A stretch of DNA of 64,000 bases, taken from assembly GCF_000217715.1 (NCBI RefSeq), contig NC_015666.1, positions 1,314,270 to 1,378,269 on the forward strand, written 5' to 3'. Both the position numbers and the translations under genes were made by a program. Under the pieces are notes generated by a model. That model was not told the DNA's origin and did not search any database. It saw only the letters and a program-made list of their open reading frames with translations. Shown here piece after piece: positions 17,961 through 27,743 of this stretch; within the stretch, counting starts at the first letter, position 1; each line of letters starts with the position of its first letter. The DNA is from Halopiger xanaduensis SH-6. Its GTDB lineage: Archaea; Halobacteriota; Halobacteria; Halobacteriales; Natrialbaceae.

Positions 17961-18929
17961 TCAGTAGGAGTCGATGTCGGTCCCGACCGAGCAGACGTAC
18001 TCGCCGGAGGCGACCTGCGGCAGTCGTCGGGTGCGCCAGAGGATCCCGTCGCTGTCGGCCGTCACCGTCGCTTTCGTCTCGCCGAAGGCCGTCGTCACCT
18101 CGAACAGGGTTTCGCCGCGAGCGACCCGATCGCCCAGGTCCTTCTCGAAATCGACGAGGCCGCCGTTCGGGGCGCCGTACTGTTCGAAGCCGTTGGCGCG
18201 GGTCTGGCGCTCGAGGTCGTGACTCTCCGCGAGGAAGTCGTAGTACCGGAGCACGTTGAAGACGCCCTCGACGCCCTTCCGAATGCTCGTCTCGTCCCAG
18301 CCGACGGTGCCGCCGAGTTCGGGGTCGATCGTCGGAATCCCCTCGTCGGGGGCGGCCCGGGCGAGTTGGCCGTCCGGCCCCTTCTGGTCGAGGACGTAGC
18401 CGCAGCCGAAGGCCTTCGCGAGTTCGAGACAGTCCTCGTAGAGGCGGTGGCGCTTGCCGCAGCGGACGCGCACCTCGTCGATCATCCGGCTGGTCGAACC
18501 CTGGTGGAGATCCAGAATGATGTCCGCGCGGGTCGCGACGTCGAACGTTGCGGCGGCGATCCGCTCGCTCGAGGTGCCGTTCTCGTTGCCCGGGTACGCG
18601 CGGTTCATCTTCGTGTCGTCGATCGGGTTCCGGTGCTCGGCGACCTGGAACGCGTGGTAGTTGACGATCCCGACGATCAGGATCGTCCCGGAAATCTCGG
18701 CGGGATCGAGTCGCGGAACGACGCGCTGGATGACCCCGATCCCGTTGAGTTCGTCGCCGTCGCTGACCGCCTGCATGTAGAGCGTCTTGCCCGGCGAGGC
18801 GCCGTTGACCACGGCGACGGGGAGACCGAAGGAACTGCCGTCTCGGGTTTCGCCAACCTCGAGCCGGCCCGTATCGATCTCGCCGGGGTCCGCGCTCGCC
18901 GTTCCGAGCGTCGTCGTCATGTCATCCAC
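17961..18929 (-). CDS. Succinylglutamate desuccinylase/aspartoacylase family protein
   Basis: A 322-residue M14-like zinc hydrolase. Visible family features are the VNYHAFQ, DDTKMNRAYPG, DLHQG (H142) and ELGGTVGW motifs, and a C-terminal biotinyl-lipoyl-like beta barrel (GLVDFEKDLGDRVARGETLFEV). The first zinc-ligand motif, normally H-G-D-E, reads D57-G-D-E60, so one His ligand is replaced by Asp. Relatives include DoeB (acetyl-diaminobutyrate deacetylase of ectoine breakdown). An in-frame ATG three codons in is also possible. It ends one base before the PLP-enzyme gene, so the two are co-translated and likely share a pathway. Confidence 0.8.
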   Translation of the reverse strand: MDDMTTTLGTASADPGEIDTGRLEVGETRDGSSFGLPVAVVNGASPGKTLYMQAVSDGDELNGIGVIQRVVPRLDPAEISGTILIVGIVNYHAFQVAEHRNPIDDTKMNRAYPGNENGTSSERIAAATFDVATRADIILDLHQGSTSRMIDEVRVRCGKRHRLYEDCLELAKAFGCGYVLDQKGPDGQLARAAPDEGIPTIDPELGGTVGWDETSIRKGVEGVFNVLRYYDFLAESHDLERQTRANGFEQYGAPNGGLVDFEKDLGDRVARGETLFEVTTAFGETKATVTADSDGILWRTRRLPQVASGEYVCSVGTDIDSY

Positions 18930-19031
18930 GACGGACCCGCCGGCCTTTATTGGTTCGGTGTTTCCCGGACGGAGACGCCGTGGGGCTTCGATTGTGCGGT
19001 TGCCGCCCCCGATGACGTCCGCGCGGTCGAC

Positions 19032-20556
19032 TCACAGGAAGAGCCGGTAGTAGTACGGGCTCACGAACCCCTCGATCGCCCCCGCGACGGCCAGCAGGAT
19101 CCCGATTCCGACGAGCACCCAGAACGCCCGCTCGACCCGGTCCGCGAACGTCGCTCGCCTCATCCGGCCCTGCAGGGTTCGCCAGCCGTCGACGCCCACC
19201 GACACTCCGAGCGCGCCGGCGATGAAAATCGCCGGAATCTCGAGGATTCCGTGGGGGACGACGAACGCGAGCAACTCGAGGGGCGCGACCTCGAGGCGCG
19301 CGGTGACGCCGAGCGCGAGCCCGTTGAACAGCACGGCGACGATCGCCGGGAGGACGAACGCGACCCCGCCGTAGACCGTCGTGAGCGCGACCAGCCAGTT
19401 GTTCCCGAAGAACTCGAGGGCGGCCGCCGGCGGGACGTGCCCCTCGAGGCGGGCGGCGATCGACGTTTCGACGGCGCCGACGTACGGATCGGCGGCGTAC
19501 CAGCCGGCCGCGAACGAGCCGAGGCCGAGGGCGAGGACGAGCGCGTGGGTGCCGGGCGTCGCCCGGACGAACGCGACCATTTCGGTCCAGCCGCGGCGCA
19601 GCCCGTCGACGAACTGCGCTTGCAGCGGCCGGTCAGGACTCGTCGGCGGCCGCACGCGTCCGCGATAGGTGCCGTACAGCGAGGTCTTCAGCAGATCCAG
19701 CGCCGGAAACAGCAGGACGACTCCGAGCAGGGAGGGGAACGCGACGATCTCGACCAGAGCGAAGACGCCCGACAGCGCCGAGAATCCGAGGAACACTCCG
19801 AGCGAAAGCACGTAGTAGGCGAACGCACCGCCGGGGTGCGCTCGAACGAACCCGACCGTCCGCGAGAGCGAGGCGAAGACGCCGACGTCGTCGACGACGA
19901 TCGCGACCGGCGCGAACGCGAACAGCGCGCGGACGGCGGCGAGGGCCACGATCAGCAGGAGTGCGACCAGCAGGCTGACGAGGATTCCGAACGCGCCGAC
20001 CCCCGCTGCGGAGAGGCCGCCAGCGGCGATCGCGATCGCGATTCCGCCGCCGACTAAGAGGACGGCCCACAGCAGGAACTCGAGGACGAAGAGACCCAGA
20101 AACCGGAGCCAGTGACGGCGCGCCCCCGCAAAGCCGGCGTCGACGCCCCGCTCGTCGCGCAGGCGGGCGTAACTAGCCGAGAGCTGGCCGGCGGTGACGT
20201 ACGGCCATGCCACGGCTGCGACGAGGAGCACCAGAAGGATCGCGACGAGGACGATCGCGATCGTCGTCGGCGTCACGAGTTGCTCGAAGACCGGAACGAG
20301 TCCCCTCGGCCCACCGATCGAACGCTTCGGGGTTGGCCTCGGGATCCGGCGGCGCCTCGAGGCCGGCCAGTTCCGTCCGCACGGTCGCGGGCCGGCCGGA
20401 CGTCTGGAGGTGGAGGTAGCCGACGACGGCGGCAAAAAACGGAACGACCCGGATGATCGCCGGCACGGCGGCGCCGAGCAGGTACAACGGGAGGAGATCG
20501 CCGGGTCGGCGCCGAAGTACGGCGACGACGGCGGCGAGGTGATCGGACAGAGCCAT
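19032..20556 (-). pseudogene. SpoIIM-family membrane protein, interrupted by a frameshift
   Basis: Two adjacent frames together make one protein of about 508 residues. The first (20556 down to about 20306) begins MALSDHLAAVVAVLRRRPGD with an N-terminal helix; the second continues as GLVPVFEQLVTPTTIAIVLV to the stop at 19032. Joining at the run of four G on the minus strand (20302-20305) by skipping one base restores a smooth WAEGLVPVFEQ reading. The C-terminal third has the SpoIIM (DUF95) pattern: FFGNNWLVALTTVYGG, FNGLALG, VVPHGILEIPAIFIAGALG. About eleven membrane helices in all. It may be a true pseudogene or a sequencing error in the G run. Confidence 0.75.
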
Positions 20557-20690
20557 ACGCTCGCTTCGGCCCCGTGTCAGTTAAGAGAACCTATCGGTGC
20601 GCGAACGGATCTGCGGCACTCTACACGCCGTTCCGCACCGCGTGGCACCTGCGCGCCGACGCTTAGGGCGCTCGAGCGCGTCCGTCGGCT

Positions 20691-21920
20691 ATGGTCACCA
20701 CGCTCTCCGCCGACCGCCTCGCGGAACTGCAGGACGAGGGCGCCGACTTCGTCCTCGTCGATACGCGCCCCGCGGACAGCTACGACTCGTGGCACGTGCC
20801 GGGCGCGGTCCACTTTCCGTTCGGCCCGGAGGAGGAACTCGAGGGCGCCGAGGATCGGGACGGAGATGTGGACGAAGACGACCGACTCGAGGACTTTCAG
20901 GAGACCGTCGGCGACGCCGAGCGCGTGATCACCATCTGCGCGAAGGGTATCTCCTCGGGCAACCTGGCAACGCAACTCGAGTCGGCGACCGACGAGTACG
21001 ACGTCCACACCGTCGACGGCGGGATGAAGGGCTGGAGCGGCGTCTACGACGCCGTCGAGGTCGACGTCGGCGATCCGGGGCTGACGGTCGTCCAGGTCCA
21101 GCGCCGCGCGACGGGCTGTCTCGGCTACGTCGTCGGCTGCGCGGAAACGGGCGAGGCCGTCGTCGTGGATCCGACCGACGACGTCGACGAGTTCGAGGTC
21201 GCGGCCGAGGAAGCCGGGCTCACGATCGTCGGCGTCATCGACACGCACGTCCACGCCGATCACATTTCCGGAGGGCGCGACCTCGCCGACAGCCTCGACG
21301 TACCCTACTACCTCGGCGCCCGAGCCGACGAGCGCGGCGTCGAGTACGAGTACACGCCCCTCGAGCGCAACGAGGTGCTCGCGGTCGGCGACCGCGAACT
21401 GAAGGCGCTGTTCGCGCCGGGCCACACCAGCGAGATGGTCGCCCTGTTAGTCGACGACGCCGCCGTGTTGACCGCGGATACGCTGCACGTCGCCTCGACC
21501 GGGCGGACGGAGCTCGAGTTCAGCGAGGGCAGCGAGGCGCCACGCGCCTCGAACGACTCGAGCGGTGAAACCGCGAGAGAGGGTGAGGAAGGAGCTAAAA
21601 TGCTATACGAGACGCTCCACCGAACGATCCTCGCCGAACCAGAGGGGATCGCCGTACTGCCGGGGCACGTCGCAGTCACCGATGGCGGCGAGTTCGACCA
21701 CGGGTCGCCCGGCGAGCCGATCGCGACGACCATCCGCGACGCGCGGGCCGAGATCGACCTGCTCGGTCTCGCAGAAGACGCGTTCGTCGAGCGGATGGCC
21801 GACGCCGGCGAGAAACCCTCGAACTACGAGGCGATCATCGACATCAATCGCGGTCGAACGGACGCGCCGCCAGAGGACCGCACCGAACTCGAGTTGGGGC
21901 CGAACCACTGCTCGGCGTGA
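20691..21920 (+). CDS. Rhodanese-MBL fold fusion (persulfide dioxygenase-like)
   Basis: A 409-residue fusion. Residues 1-115 form a rhodanese domain with the persulfide cysteine at C83 (ITICAKGISSGNLA). Residues 125-400 form a metallo-beta-lactamase domain of the ETHE1/glyoxalase II type with THVHADH (H186, H188, D190, H191), APGHTSE and LPGHV metal ligands. Such proteins oxidise glutathione- or thiol-bound persulfide to sulfite or move sulfane sulfur. The usual gene order is MBL then rhodanese; here the rhodanese is first. A Ser/Glu-rich insert of about 25 residues sits near residue 285. Confidence 0.85.
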   Translation: MVTTLSADRLAELQDEGADFVLVDTRPADSYDSWHVPGAVHFPFGPEEELEGAEDRDGDVDEDDRLEDFQETVGDAERVITICAKGISSGNLATQLESATDEYDVHTVDGGMKGWSGVYDAVEVDVGDPGLTVVQVQRRATGCLGYVVGCAETGEAVVVDPTDDVDEFEVAAEEAGLTIVGVIDTHVHADHISGGRDLADSLDVPYYLGARADERGVEYEYTPLERNEVLAVGDRELKALFAPGHTSEMVALLVDDAAVLTADTLHVASTGRTELEFSEGSEAPRASNDSSGETAREGEEGAKMLYETLHRTILAEPEGIAVLPGHVAVTDGGEFDHGSPGEPIATTIRDARAEIDLLGLAEDAFVERMADAGEKPSNYEAIIDINRGRTDAPPEDRTELELGPNHCSA

Positions 21921-22179
21921 GTCCTCGCGGTATCGGTCGGGCGTCGTTCAAAAGCGATTGATCGCACCTGCATCGCCCGAAAGGCCGGGAATCACCCGGC
22001 CCGTCCGCGTTCCCTGGTTGATGGTGGCGTAACCCGTATCGTGACAGGAGCGTAACTACTCCTGCAGGCCAACCGACGACGGTGTCCCGTATAACGTCTT
22101 TTCACGGGCGAGTGAGTGTTCCGAATGTGGATACGCTCAGCGAGGGCGGAGACGGGAGTCGAGACCGGACGAAGGCCGC

Positions 22180-23670
22180 TCAGAACGGGTACTCTCGCTT
22201 CTCGTGTTGCACCGAGATCCACTTCTTCTCGGTGACCTCGTCCATGATGTCGGTGCTGTTGTAGGTGCCGACGCCGGAGGCCTTCGTCCCGCTGAAGGTG
22301 ACGTGGGCCTCGTCGTTGATCGGCTGGTCGTTGACGTGGACGTTTCCGGTGTCCATCCGCTCGGCGATCTGCATCCCCGTGCCGATATCGCCCGCGTGGA
22401 CCGAGCCCGAGAGGCCGTACTGGGTCGCGTCGTGCATCTCGATCGCCTCGTCGATGTCGGAGAACGGGATGACCGGCGCGATGGGGCCGAAGTGTTCGTT
22501 ACAGGCCGCGGCCATATCGTTGGTCGCGTCCGAGATGACCGTCGGCGCCACCAGCAGCGAGTCCTCCACGCCGTCCATCGGCACCGTCTCGCCGCCCGTC
22601 TCGAGGGTCGCTCCTTGGTCGATCGTTTCCTCGACGTACTCGAGCATCTCGTCGCGCTGGGACTCGTCGATGATGGGGGCAACGACGGTGTCCTCCTCGT
22701 GGGCGCTGCCGGTCGGCAGGGACTCGGCGCGCTCGGTCAGCCGGTCGACGTACTCGTCGTAGACGTCCTCGTGGACGAGGTGGCGATTGATCGAGATGCA
22801 GACCTGGCCCTGGTGGACGAACGAGCCGAAGACCGCGGAGTCGACCGCCGCCTCGAGGTCGGCGTCGGCGGTGACGATGTGGGCGTTGTTGCCGCCCAGT
22901 TCCAGCGCCAGCTCGGAGAGGTTCTCGCCCGCCGTAGACGCGACGCCGCGGCCGACCGGCGTCGAGCCGGTGAAGGCGACGAGATCGCTCTCGGCGTGGC
23001 CGACGACGGCGTCGCCGATCTCGGACCCGTGACCGGTGACGACGTTGAGCAAGCCGTCCGGCAGCCCGGCCTCCTCGTACAGTTTCGCCATGAGGAGCCC
23101 GCCCGTGATCGGCGTGTTCGACGCCGGTTTGAGGACGACGGCGTTCCCGGTCGCGAGCGCGGGTGCGATCGCGCGCCCGGAGAGGTTCAGGGGGAAGTTC
23201 CACGGCGAAATAACCGTAATGACGCCCTGCGGTTCGCGTCGAACGAAGTTCTCCTTGCCCGGCACGTTCGATGAAATCTGCTCGCCTTTCATCCGGCGCG
23301 GGAACGTGGCCGCCTCCGCGGCCTGGTCCGAGGCGATGCTGACGGACGTCTCGCCCATGATCGGCCCGCCGCCCGCCTCGTGGGCTAACAAGTCCGTGAT
23401 TTCGTCCTCGTACTCTCCCAGCAACTGCGCAAACTGCTGGGCGACCTGCTCGCGTTCGATCGGCGGGGCCTCCTGCCACTCCTTCTGGGCGTCCGCGGCG
23501 GCCTCGTAGGCGGCCTCGACGTCACCCTCGGTCGCCGCGGGAACGCGCGCGACCTCCTCGCGCGTCGACGGATCCTCGACGGCGATCTCCTCGTCGCTTT
23601 CGGACGGCGTCCACTCGCCGTCGATGTAAAGACTGTTCCAGTCGGCCTCGATCGAGAGCTCCGGTGTCAC
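22180..23670 (-). CDS. Aldehyde dehydrogenase (NAD(P)-dependent)
   Basis: A 496-residue ALDH superfamily member of full length. Catalytic Cys291 in HQGQVCISINRH and general base Glu257 in LALELGGNN; cofactor motif FTGSTPVGRGVA and ISPWNFPLNLSGRA. It oxidises an aldehyde to the acid. The closest groups are benzaldehyde/vanillin/salicylaldehyde-type and succinate semialdehyde-type dehydrogenases, so the substrate is open. Monocistronic: about 260 bases of non-coding sequence at the 3' side and 170 at the 5' side. Confidence 0.92.
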   Translation of the reverse strand: MTPELSIEADWNSLYIDGEWTPSESDEEIAVEDPSTREEVARVPAATEGDVEAAYEAAADAQKEWQEAPPIEREQVAQQFAQLLGEYEDEITDLLAHEAGGGPIMGETSVSIASDQAAEAATFPRRMKGEQISSNVPGKENFVRREPQGVITVISPWNFPLNLSGRAIAPALATGNAVVLKPASNTPITGGLLMAKLYEEAGLPDGLLNVVTGHGSEIGDAVVGHAESDLVAFTGSTPVGRGVASTAGENLSELALELGGNNAHIVTADADLEAAVDSAVFGSFVHQGQVCISINRHLVHEDVYDEYVDRLTERAESLPTGSAHEEDTVVAPIIDESQRDEMLEYVEETIDQGATLETGGETVPMDGVEDSLLVAPTVISDATNDMAAACNEHFGPIAPVIPFSDIDEAIEMHDATQYGLSGSVHAGDIGTGMQIAERMDTGNVHVNDQPINDEAHVTFSGTKASGVGTYNSTDIMDEVTEKKWISVQHEKREYPF

Positions 23671-23843
23671 GACTCTCCGTACGCGACTCCCGCTGAAAAA
23701 CTACCTGTGCGGTGACAGGTAGTGTCCAACTCCGACGAAACACGCCTCGAGGAGAGTGTCGGCGACGCGCTCGCGGGCGGCGGCGGATTGTCCGGCCCAC
23801 TCGGAACGTCCGCGGTTACCCGCGTCCGAAGCTATCCGCAGCG

Positions 23844-24233
23844 TCACCGCCCGTACGTCTCGAGTGCGACGATTCGATCGTCCGCGATCGCGAAGAAGTC
23901 GGCGAACTCGAACAGGACGCGGTCGTCGCCGGCGTCCGTCGCGGCCTCGAGCACTCGGCCGCGAGCGGCGACGGTCCCCTCGTCCGCGACGATATCGATC
24001 ACCTCGTGCGTCGTGTTCGGATTCGGTCGTCCCTCGCGCATGAACTCGACGAACGACGCGCGGTCGTCGAACGTTCGGTCGGGCCGTCGCTGAACGAAAT
24101 CGGGTGCGAGCACCGCCTCGAGGGCGTCGTAGTCGTGGTCGTCGAGGGCGTCGTAGTAGCGGCGGACGAGAGCGCTCGCGTTCGTCGCCGCGTTCGCACT
24201 CGAGTCGCGCTCCGCGTCCGGGTCCGAATCCAT
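23844..24233 (-). CDS. NTF2/SnoaL-like protein
   Basis: A 129-residue cone-fold protein: after an acidic, disordered start, VRRYYDALDDHDYDALEAVLAPDFVQRRP is the standard helix-strand opening, and the end VLFEFADFFAIADDRIVALETYGR gives the curved sheet. SnoaL-like proteins bind small hydrophobic ligands and sometimes catalyse isomerisation or hydrolysis; no specific catalytic set can be assigned. A second, similar gene lies at 29492. It is divergent from the Rieske gene, about 105 bases apart. Confidence 0.8.
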   Translation of the reverse strand: MDSDPDAERDSSANAATNASALVRRYYDALDDHDYDALEAVLAPDFVQRRPDRTFDDRASFVEFMREGRPNPNTTHEVIDIVADEGTVAARGRVLEAATDAGDDRVLFEFADFFAIADDRIVALETYGR

Positions 24234-24337
24234 ACCCGACCTTTCGTCGCGACTCCCAAAAGTCTGTGAGATGATCGTTCGGTTACTGTAGCCGCGTGCA
24301 GGGAACGTTTACACGACTCCGTGTCATCTGCTGACGC

Positions 24338-26215
24338 ATGGCAACAGCAGACGACGCCGACGCGGACGACTTTCGCGAAGTCGTCGCGCTCGAGGACCTC
24401 GAGGAATCGGGCCGCGAACTGGCGAGCCTCGACGGGACGCCGGTCGCCGTCTTCCACCACGAGGGCGAGGTGCGCGCGGTAAACAACCGCTGTCCGCACA
24501 TGGGATTCCCGCTGGTCGAGGGCACCGTCGACGACGGCATCCTCACCTGCCACTGGCACCACGCGCGGTTCGAACTCTCCTGCGGCGACACGTTCGATCC
24601 GTGGGCCGACGACGTCCCGACCTACCCCGTCGAGGTCCGGGACGGCACCGTCTACGTGAACCCGAACCCGCCCCGCGATCTGCCGCCCGACGAGCACTGG
24701 GCGCGGCGCTTGGAGACCGGCCTCGAGGAGAACCTGCGGCTCGTCGTCGCCAAGGCGACGATCGGCCTGCTCGACGCGGACGTCGACTACCGGGAGCCGG
24801 TGGCCCGAACCCTCGAGTTCGGCACCCGATATCGAGAGTCGGGTTGGGGATCCGGGCTGACCATCCTCGGTTGCATGGCGAACGTAATCGACGACCTCGA
24901 GCCCGAGGACCGGAAGCGAGCGCTCTACACGGGCGTGCGCCACGTCGCCGACGACTGCGCCGGCGAACCGCCGAACTTCGATCAGCCGTCGTTTTCGACC
25001 CGCGACGTCGAGTTCGACCGCCTGAAGTCGTGGTTCCGCGACTGCGTCGAGGTTCGCGACGCCGACGGCGCCGAACGCTGCCTCCGCACCGCCGTCGCCG
25101 CCGGCCGCTCCGACGCCGAACTCGCCGAACTGCTCGTCGCCGCGGCGACCGACCACCCCTACCTGTCGACGGGGCACGTCCTCGATTTCGCTAACAAGGC
25201 ATTTGAGACGCTCGAGCGCGTCGGCGGAACCGGCGGGACCAGCGCTGAGGACGGCGAGCGGGACCTACGGGGCGACGCCCTCGCGAGCCTCGTCGACCCG
25301 CTCGTGACGGCCTCGCGAAGCGACGAGCAGTCGTCCTGGCGGCGGCCGATCGACCTCGTCGCGCTGCTCGAGGACGTCTACGGCGGCGACATCTCGGAGA
25401 CGAGCGGGCTCGAGACACTCGCAAAAACAGGGGGCGGAACAGACTCGTCGTGGGCGCCGCCCGACGACTTCCAGACGACGCTGCTCGGCGACGACCCCGA
25501 AGCGATCGTGGACGCGCTGGCCGGCGCCGTCCGGGCGGGGGCGACGACCGAAGCCCTCGCGAGCGAGGTCGCCCACGCGGCCGCGACGCGGGTCGCGCAG
25601 TTCGGCACCGCCAACGAGTTCGGCGACTGGAACACCGTCCACCACACCTTCACCTACGCCAACGCCGTCCGCGGGTTCGCGCGCCGGACGGACGCGCTCG
25701 AGACCTACCGCGGGGTCTTCGACGCCGCCGTCAACGTCTACCTCGATCGGTTCCTCAACACGCCGCCTGCACCGATTCCCGACTCCGGCGAGAACGAGAC
25801 CGGCCGCGATCCCGACGCCGTTCTCGAGGACCTCCTCGAGACGTTCGATACCGAGGGCGAGGTGAACGAGGCCGGCCGACTGGTCGGGGAGTTCTTCGAC
25901 TGCGGCGGCGACCCCGACGAGCTAAAGCGGACGCTCGGCCACGGCCTCCTGCGCGAGGACGCCGGTTTCCACACGCTGCAGAACCTCGAGGCGGCGGTCC
26001 AGCAGTTCGAGCTCGCATCCGAGCGGGCGGCTGCCCGCGGCGGCGGTGCTGCCGAGACGTCGGCGGGCGAACTGGACCTCGAGCGGCGTCGCCGCGTGCC
26101 GCTGATCGCGACCGCGCGCTACATGGCGGCCCACTTCCCGACGCGCAGGGAGGCCGAGCAGACGTTTTCGATCGCAGCGCGGCTCAACCGCGGGGAAGCG
26201 ATCCACGACGACTGA
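24338..26215 (+). CDS. Rieske [2Fe-2S] protein with large C-terminal domain
   Basis: A 625-residue protein. Residues 10-110 are a Rieske ferredoxin domain with C52-x-H54 (NRCPHMG) and C71-xx-H74 (CHWHH), so the cluster should form. The remaining 500 residues are mostly alpha-helical and rich in Ala, Asp and Glu, with conserved-looking His/Asp/Trp clusters (TDHPYLSTGHVLDFANKAFE and GDWNTVHHTFTYANAV). This is not a ring-hydroxylating dioxygenase catalytic domain. Similar Rieske fusions occur in actinobacteria from memory; the C-terminal function is unknown. The Tsr3 gene follows after about 80 bases. Confidence 0.75.
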   Translation: MATADDADADDFREVVALEDLEESGRELASLDGTPVAVFHHEGEVRAVNNRCPHMGFPLVEGTVDDGILTCHWHHARFELSCGDTFDPWADDVPTYPVEVRDGTVYVNPNPPRDLPPDEHWARRLETGLEENLRLVVAKATIGLLDADVDYREPVARTLEFGTRYRESGWGSGLTILGCMANVIDDLEPEDRKRALYTGVRHVADDCAGEPPNFDQPSFSTRDVEFDRLKSWFRDCVEVRDADGAERCLRTAVAAGRSDAELAELLVAAATDHPYLSTGHVLDFANKAFETLERVGGTGGTSAEDGERDLRGDALASLVDPLVTASRSDEQSSWRRPIDLVALLEDVYGGDISETSGLETLAKTGGGTDSSWAPPDDFQTTLLGDDPEAIVDALAGAVRAGATTEALASEVAHAAATRVAQFGTANEFGDWNTVHHTFTYANAVRGFARRTDALETYRGVFDAAVNVYLDRFLNTPPAPIPDSGENETGRDPDAVLEDLLETFDTEGEVNEAGRLVGEFFDCGGDPDELKRTLGHGLLREDAGFHTLQNLEAAVQQFELASERAAARGGGAAETSAGELDLERRRRVPLIATARYMAAHFPTRREAEQTFSIAARLNRGEAIHDD

Positions 26216-26293
26216 TCTGGAGGCCGACCGCTCGTCCGGTGTCGTCGGTGGCGGTCCGTCGTACTTTTCTCCCCGCTGTGCGTACGATCGCGC

Positions 26294-26821
26294 GTGGAGT
26301 TGGAGTGTCACGTCTACTACGAGGGCGACGACGACCCCGCGAAGTGCACCGCCCGCCGCCTCGAGAAGTTCGACAAGGCGACCCTCTACCGCTCGATGGG
26401 ACAGGTGCCCTACGGCGTCGTCCTCAACCCCCACGCCGATCAGGCACTTTCCCCGGCCGACGCCGAGGAGGGACTCGGCACGCTGGTCGCGCTCGACTGC
26501 TCGTGGGAGTCCGCCGAGGCGGCCTCGTTCCGGATGAACGGCGTCCACCGCGCGCTGCCGTTCCTCGTGGCCGCCAACCCGGTCAACTACGGCCGGCCGT
26601 TTCGACTCACGACCGTCGAGGCGCTGGCCGGCGCCTGCTGCATCTTCGGCGACCGGGACTGCGCCGCGGACCTCCTCGAGCCGTTCCGCTGGGGCGAGAC
26701 CTTCCTCGAACTCAACGAGGAACCGCTGCGGCGGTACGGGGAGTGTGCCGACTCGAGCGAGGTCGTCGCCGTGCAGGACGACTATCTGGCGGACGAGGAC
26801 GACGGCGCGGACGAGGAGTAA
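26294..26821 (+). CDS. tsr3: 16S rRNA aminocarboxypropyltransferase Tsr3 (DUF367)
   Basis: A 175-residue SPOUT-like enzyme with the family landmarks: [10 protein letters not shown] near the start, LDCSWESAE, the substrate-binding [17 protein letters not shown] and [10 protein letters not shown]. It transfers the aminocarboxypropyl group of S-adenosylmethionine to a small-subunit rRNA pseudouridine-derived base. The start is a GTG at 26294, which yields the canonical family N-terminus. An acidic C-terminal tail is haloarchaeal. It precedes the L40e gene by 57 bases; both are ribosome genes. Confidence 0.92.
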   Translation: MELECHVYYEGDDDPAKCTARRLEKFDKATLYRSMGQVPYGVVLNPHADQALSPADAEEGLGTLVALDCSWESAEAASFRMNGVHRALPFLVAANPVNYGRPFRLTTVEALAGACCIFGDRDCAADLLEPFRWGETFLELNEEPLRRYGECADSSEVVAVQDDYLADEDDGADEE

Positions 26822-26878
26822 TCGAGGCGGAACGCGCCAACCACAGCGGTTAAATGCACCACGGCCGAACGCAGCGAC

Positions 26879-27028
26879 ATGCCAAGTTTCGACGCTGCCG
26901 AGAAACGAACGCTCGAGAAGATGATCTGCATGCGCTGTAACGCTCGCAACCCGAAGCGAGCCGACCGCTGTCGCAAGTGCGGCTACGAGAAGCTCCGCCC
27001 CAAGGCGAAAGAACCCCGCGCGGCATAA
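26879..27028 (+). CDS. rpl40e: 50S ribosomal protein L40e
   Basis: A 49-residue protein, [20 protein letters not shown] onward, with four zinc-binding cysteines (C17, C20, C31, C34) and a basic C-terminus, as in archaeal L40e. It is a component of the large ribosomal subunit. Very short but unmistakable. A likely TATA element (GGTTAAATGC at about 26848-26857) lies 30 bases upstream. Confidence 0.96.
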   Translation: MPSFDAAEKRTLEKMICMRCNARNPKRADRCRKCGYEKLRPKAKEPRAA

Positions 27029-27131
27029 TCGGGCGTCTCGGTTCGTCTTCTTTCCGTTTCAGTCCGATCGACTCGAGTTGCGACGCTATCTTGCGTCGCG
27101 GTCGGGATAGTATCGTTTTCTGACGGCGCAC

Positions 27132-27743
27132 CTATTCGTCCGGATACTTCGGCTCCCGCTTCTCGGCCCGCTCGAGCGCCGTCTCGACGACGTCCCGGAC
27201 GTCGCCGTGGAAGACGCCGCCGTGGCCCGCGTACATGTGTTCGATCCCGTCGGGCATGCGCTCGAGAAGGTCATCGATGCTCCGGATGAGTCGCTCGCGG
27301 GACTGGCCGGCCATGTCGGTGCGGCCGAAGCTGCCGTAATCGAAGGCGCCGTCGTCGTGGACGACCACGTCGCCGGAGAACAGCGACGACTCGGAGACGA
27401 ACGAAACGTGATCGTCGGCGTGGCCCGGCGTGTAGACCACGTTGAACGTCTCGTCACCTATTCGGACCGTATCACCGTCCTCGAGCGCGCGGTCGCGCAG
27501 CGGGTGGTCGTCGTAGGCGTACACCTCGGGATCGAAGGCGTCGACGACGGCCTCGAGTTGCTCGACGTGGTCGCCGTGTTGGTGGGTCAGGACGACGGCG
27601 TCGAGATCGGCGGTGTGCTCGCGGATCTCGTCGACGACGCCGTCCCAGGCGCCGGCGTCGACCAGCGTGATCTCCTCGCCGAGCGCCAGAAAGGCGTTAC
27701 ACGTGAACGTCTCCGCAGGTTCGGTGACGTGGTGAACGTCCAT
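27132..27743 (-). CDS. MBL fold metallohydrolase
   Basis: A 203-residue single-domain metallo-beta-lactamase protein: LVDAG, LTHQHGDHVEQ (metal-binding HxHxDH), VVYTPGHADDHVSF and LFSGDVVVHDDG. The spacing fits the glyoxalase II-like branch. Substrate unknown. The ATG at 27743 (MDVHHVTEPAETF) begins the typical strand; the longer frame upstream reads as low-complexity Arg/Asp/Gly and is unlikely. Confidence 0.88.
   Translation of the reverse strand: MDVHHVTEPAETFTCNAFLALGEEITLVDAGAWDGVVDEIREHTADLDAVVLTHQHGDHVEQLEAVVDAFDPEVYAYDDHPLRDRALEDGDTVRIGDETFNVVYTPGHADDHVSFVSESSLFSGDVVVHDDGAFDYGSFGRTDMAGQSRERLIRSIDDLLERMPDGIEHMYAGHGGVFHGDVRDVVETALERAEKREPKYPDE

Noticed and set aside
17583-20057. 824-codon open frame on the plus strand opposite the PLP enzyme, deacylase and SpoIIM genes
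   Set aside because: Antisense to three recognised genes; repetitive Arg/Asp/Glu composition without any recognisable fold.
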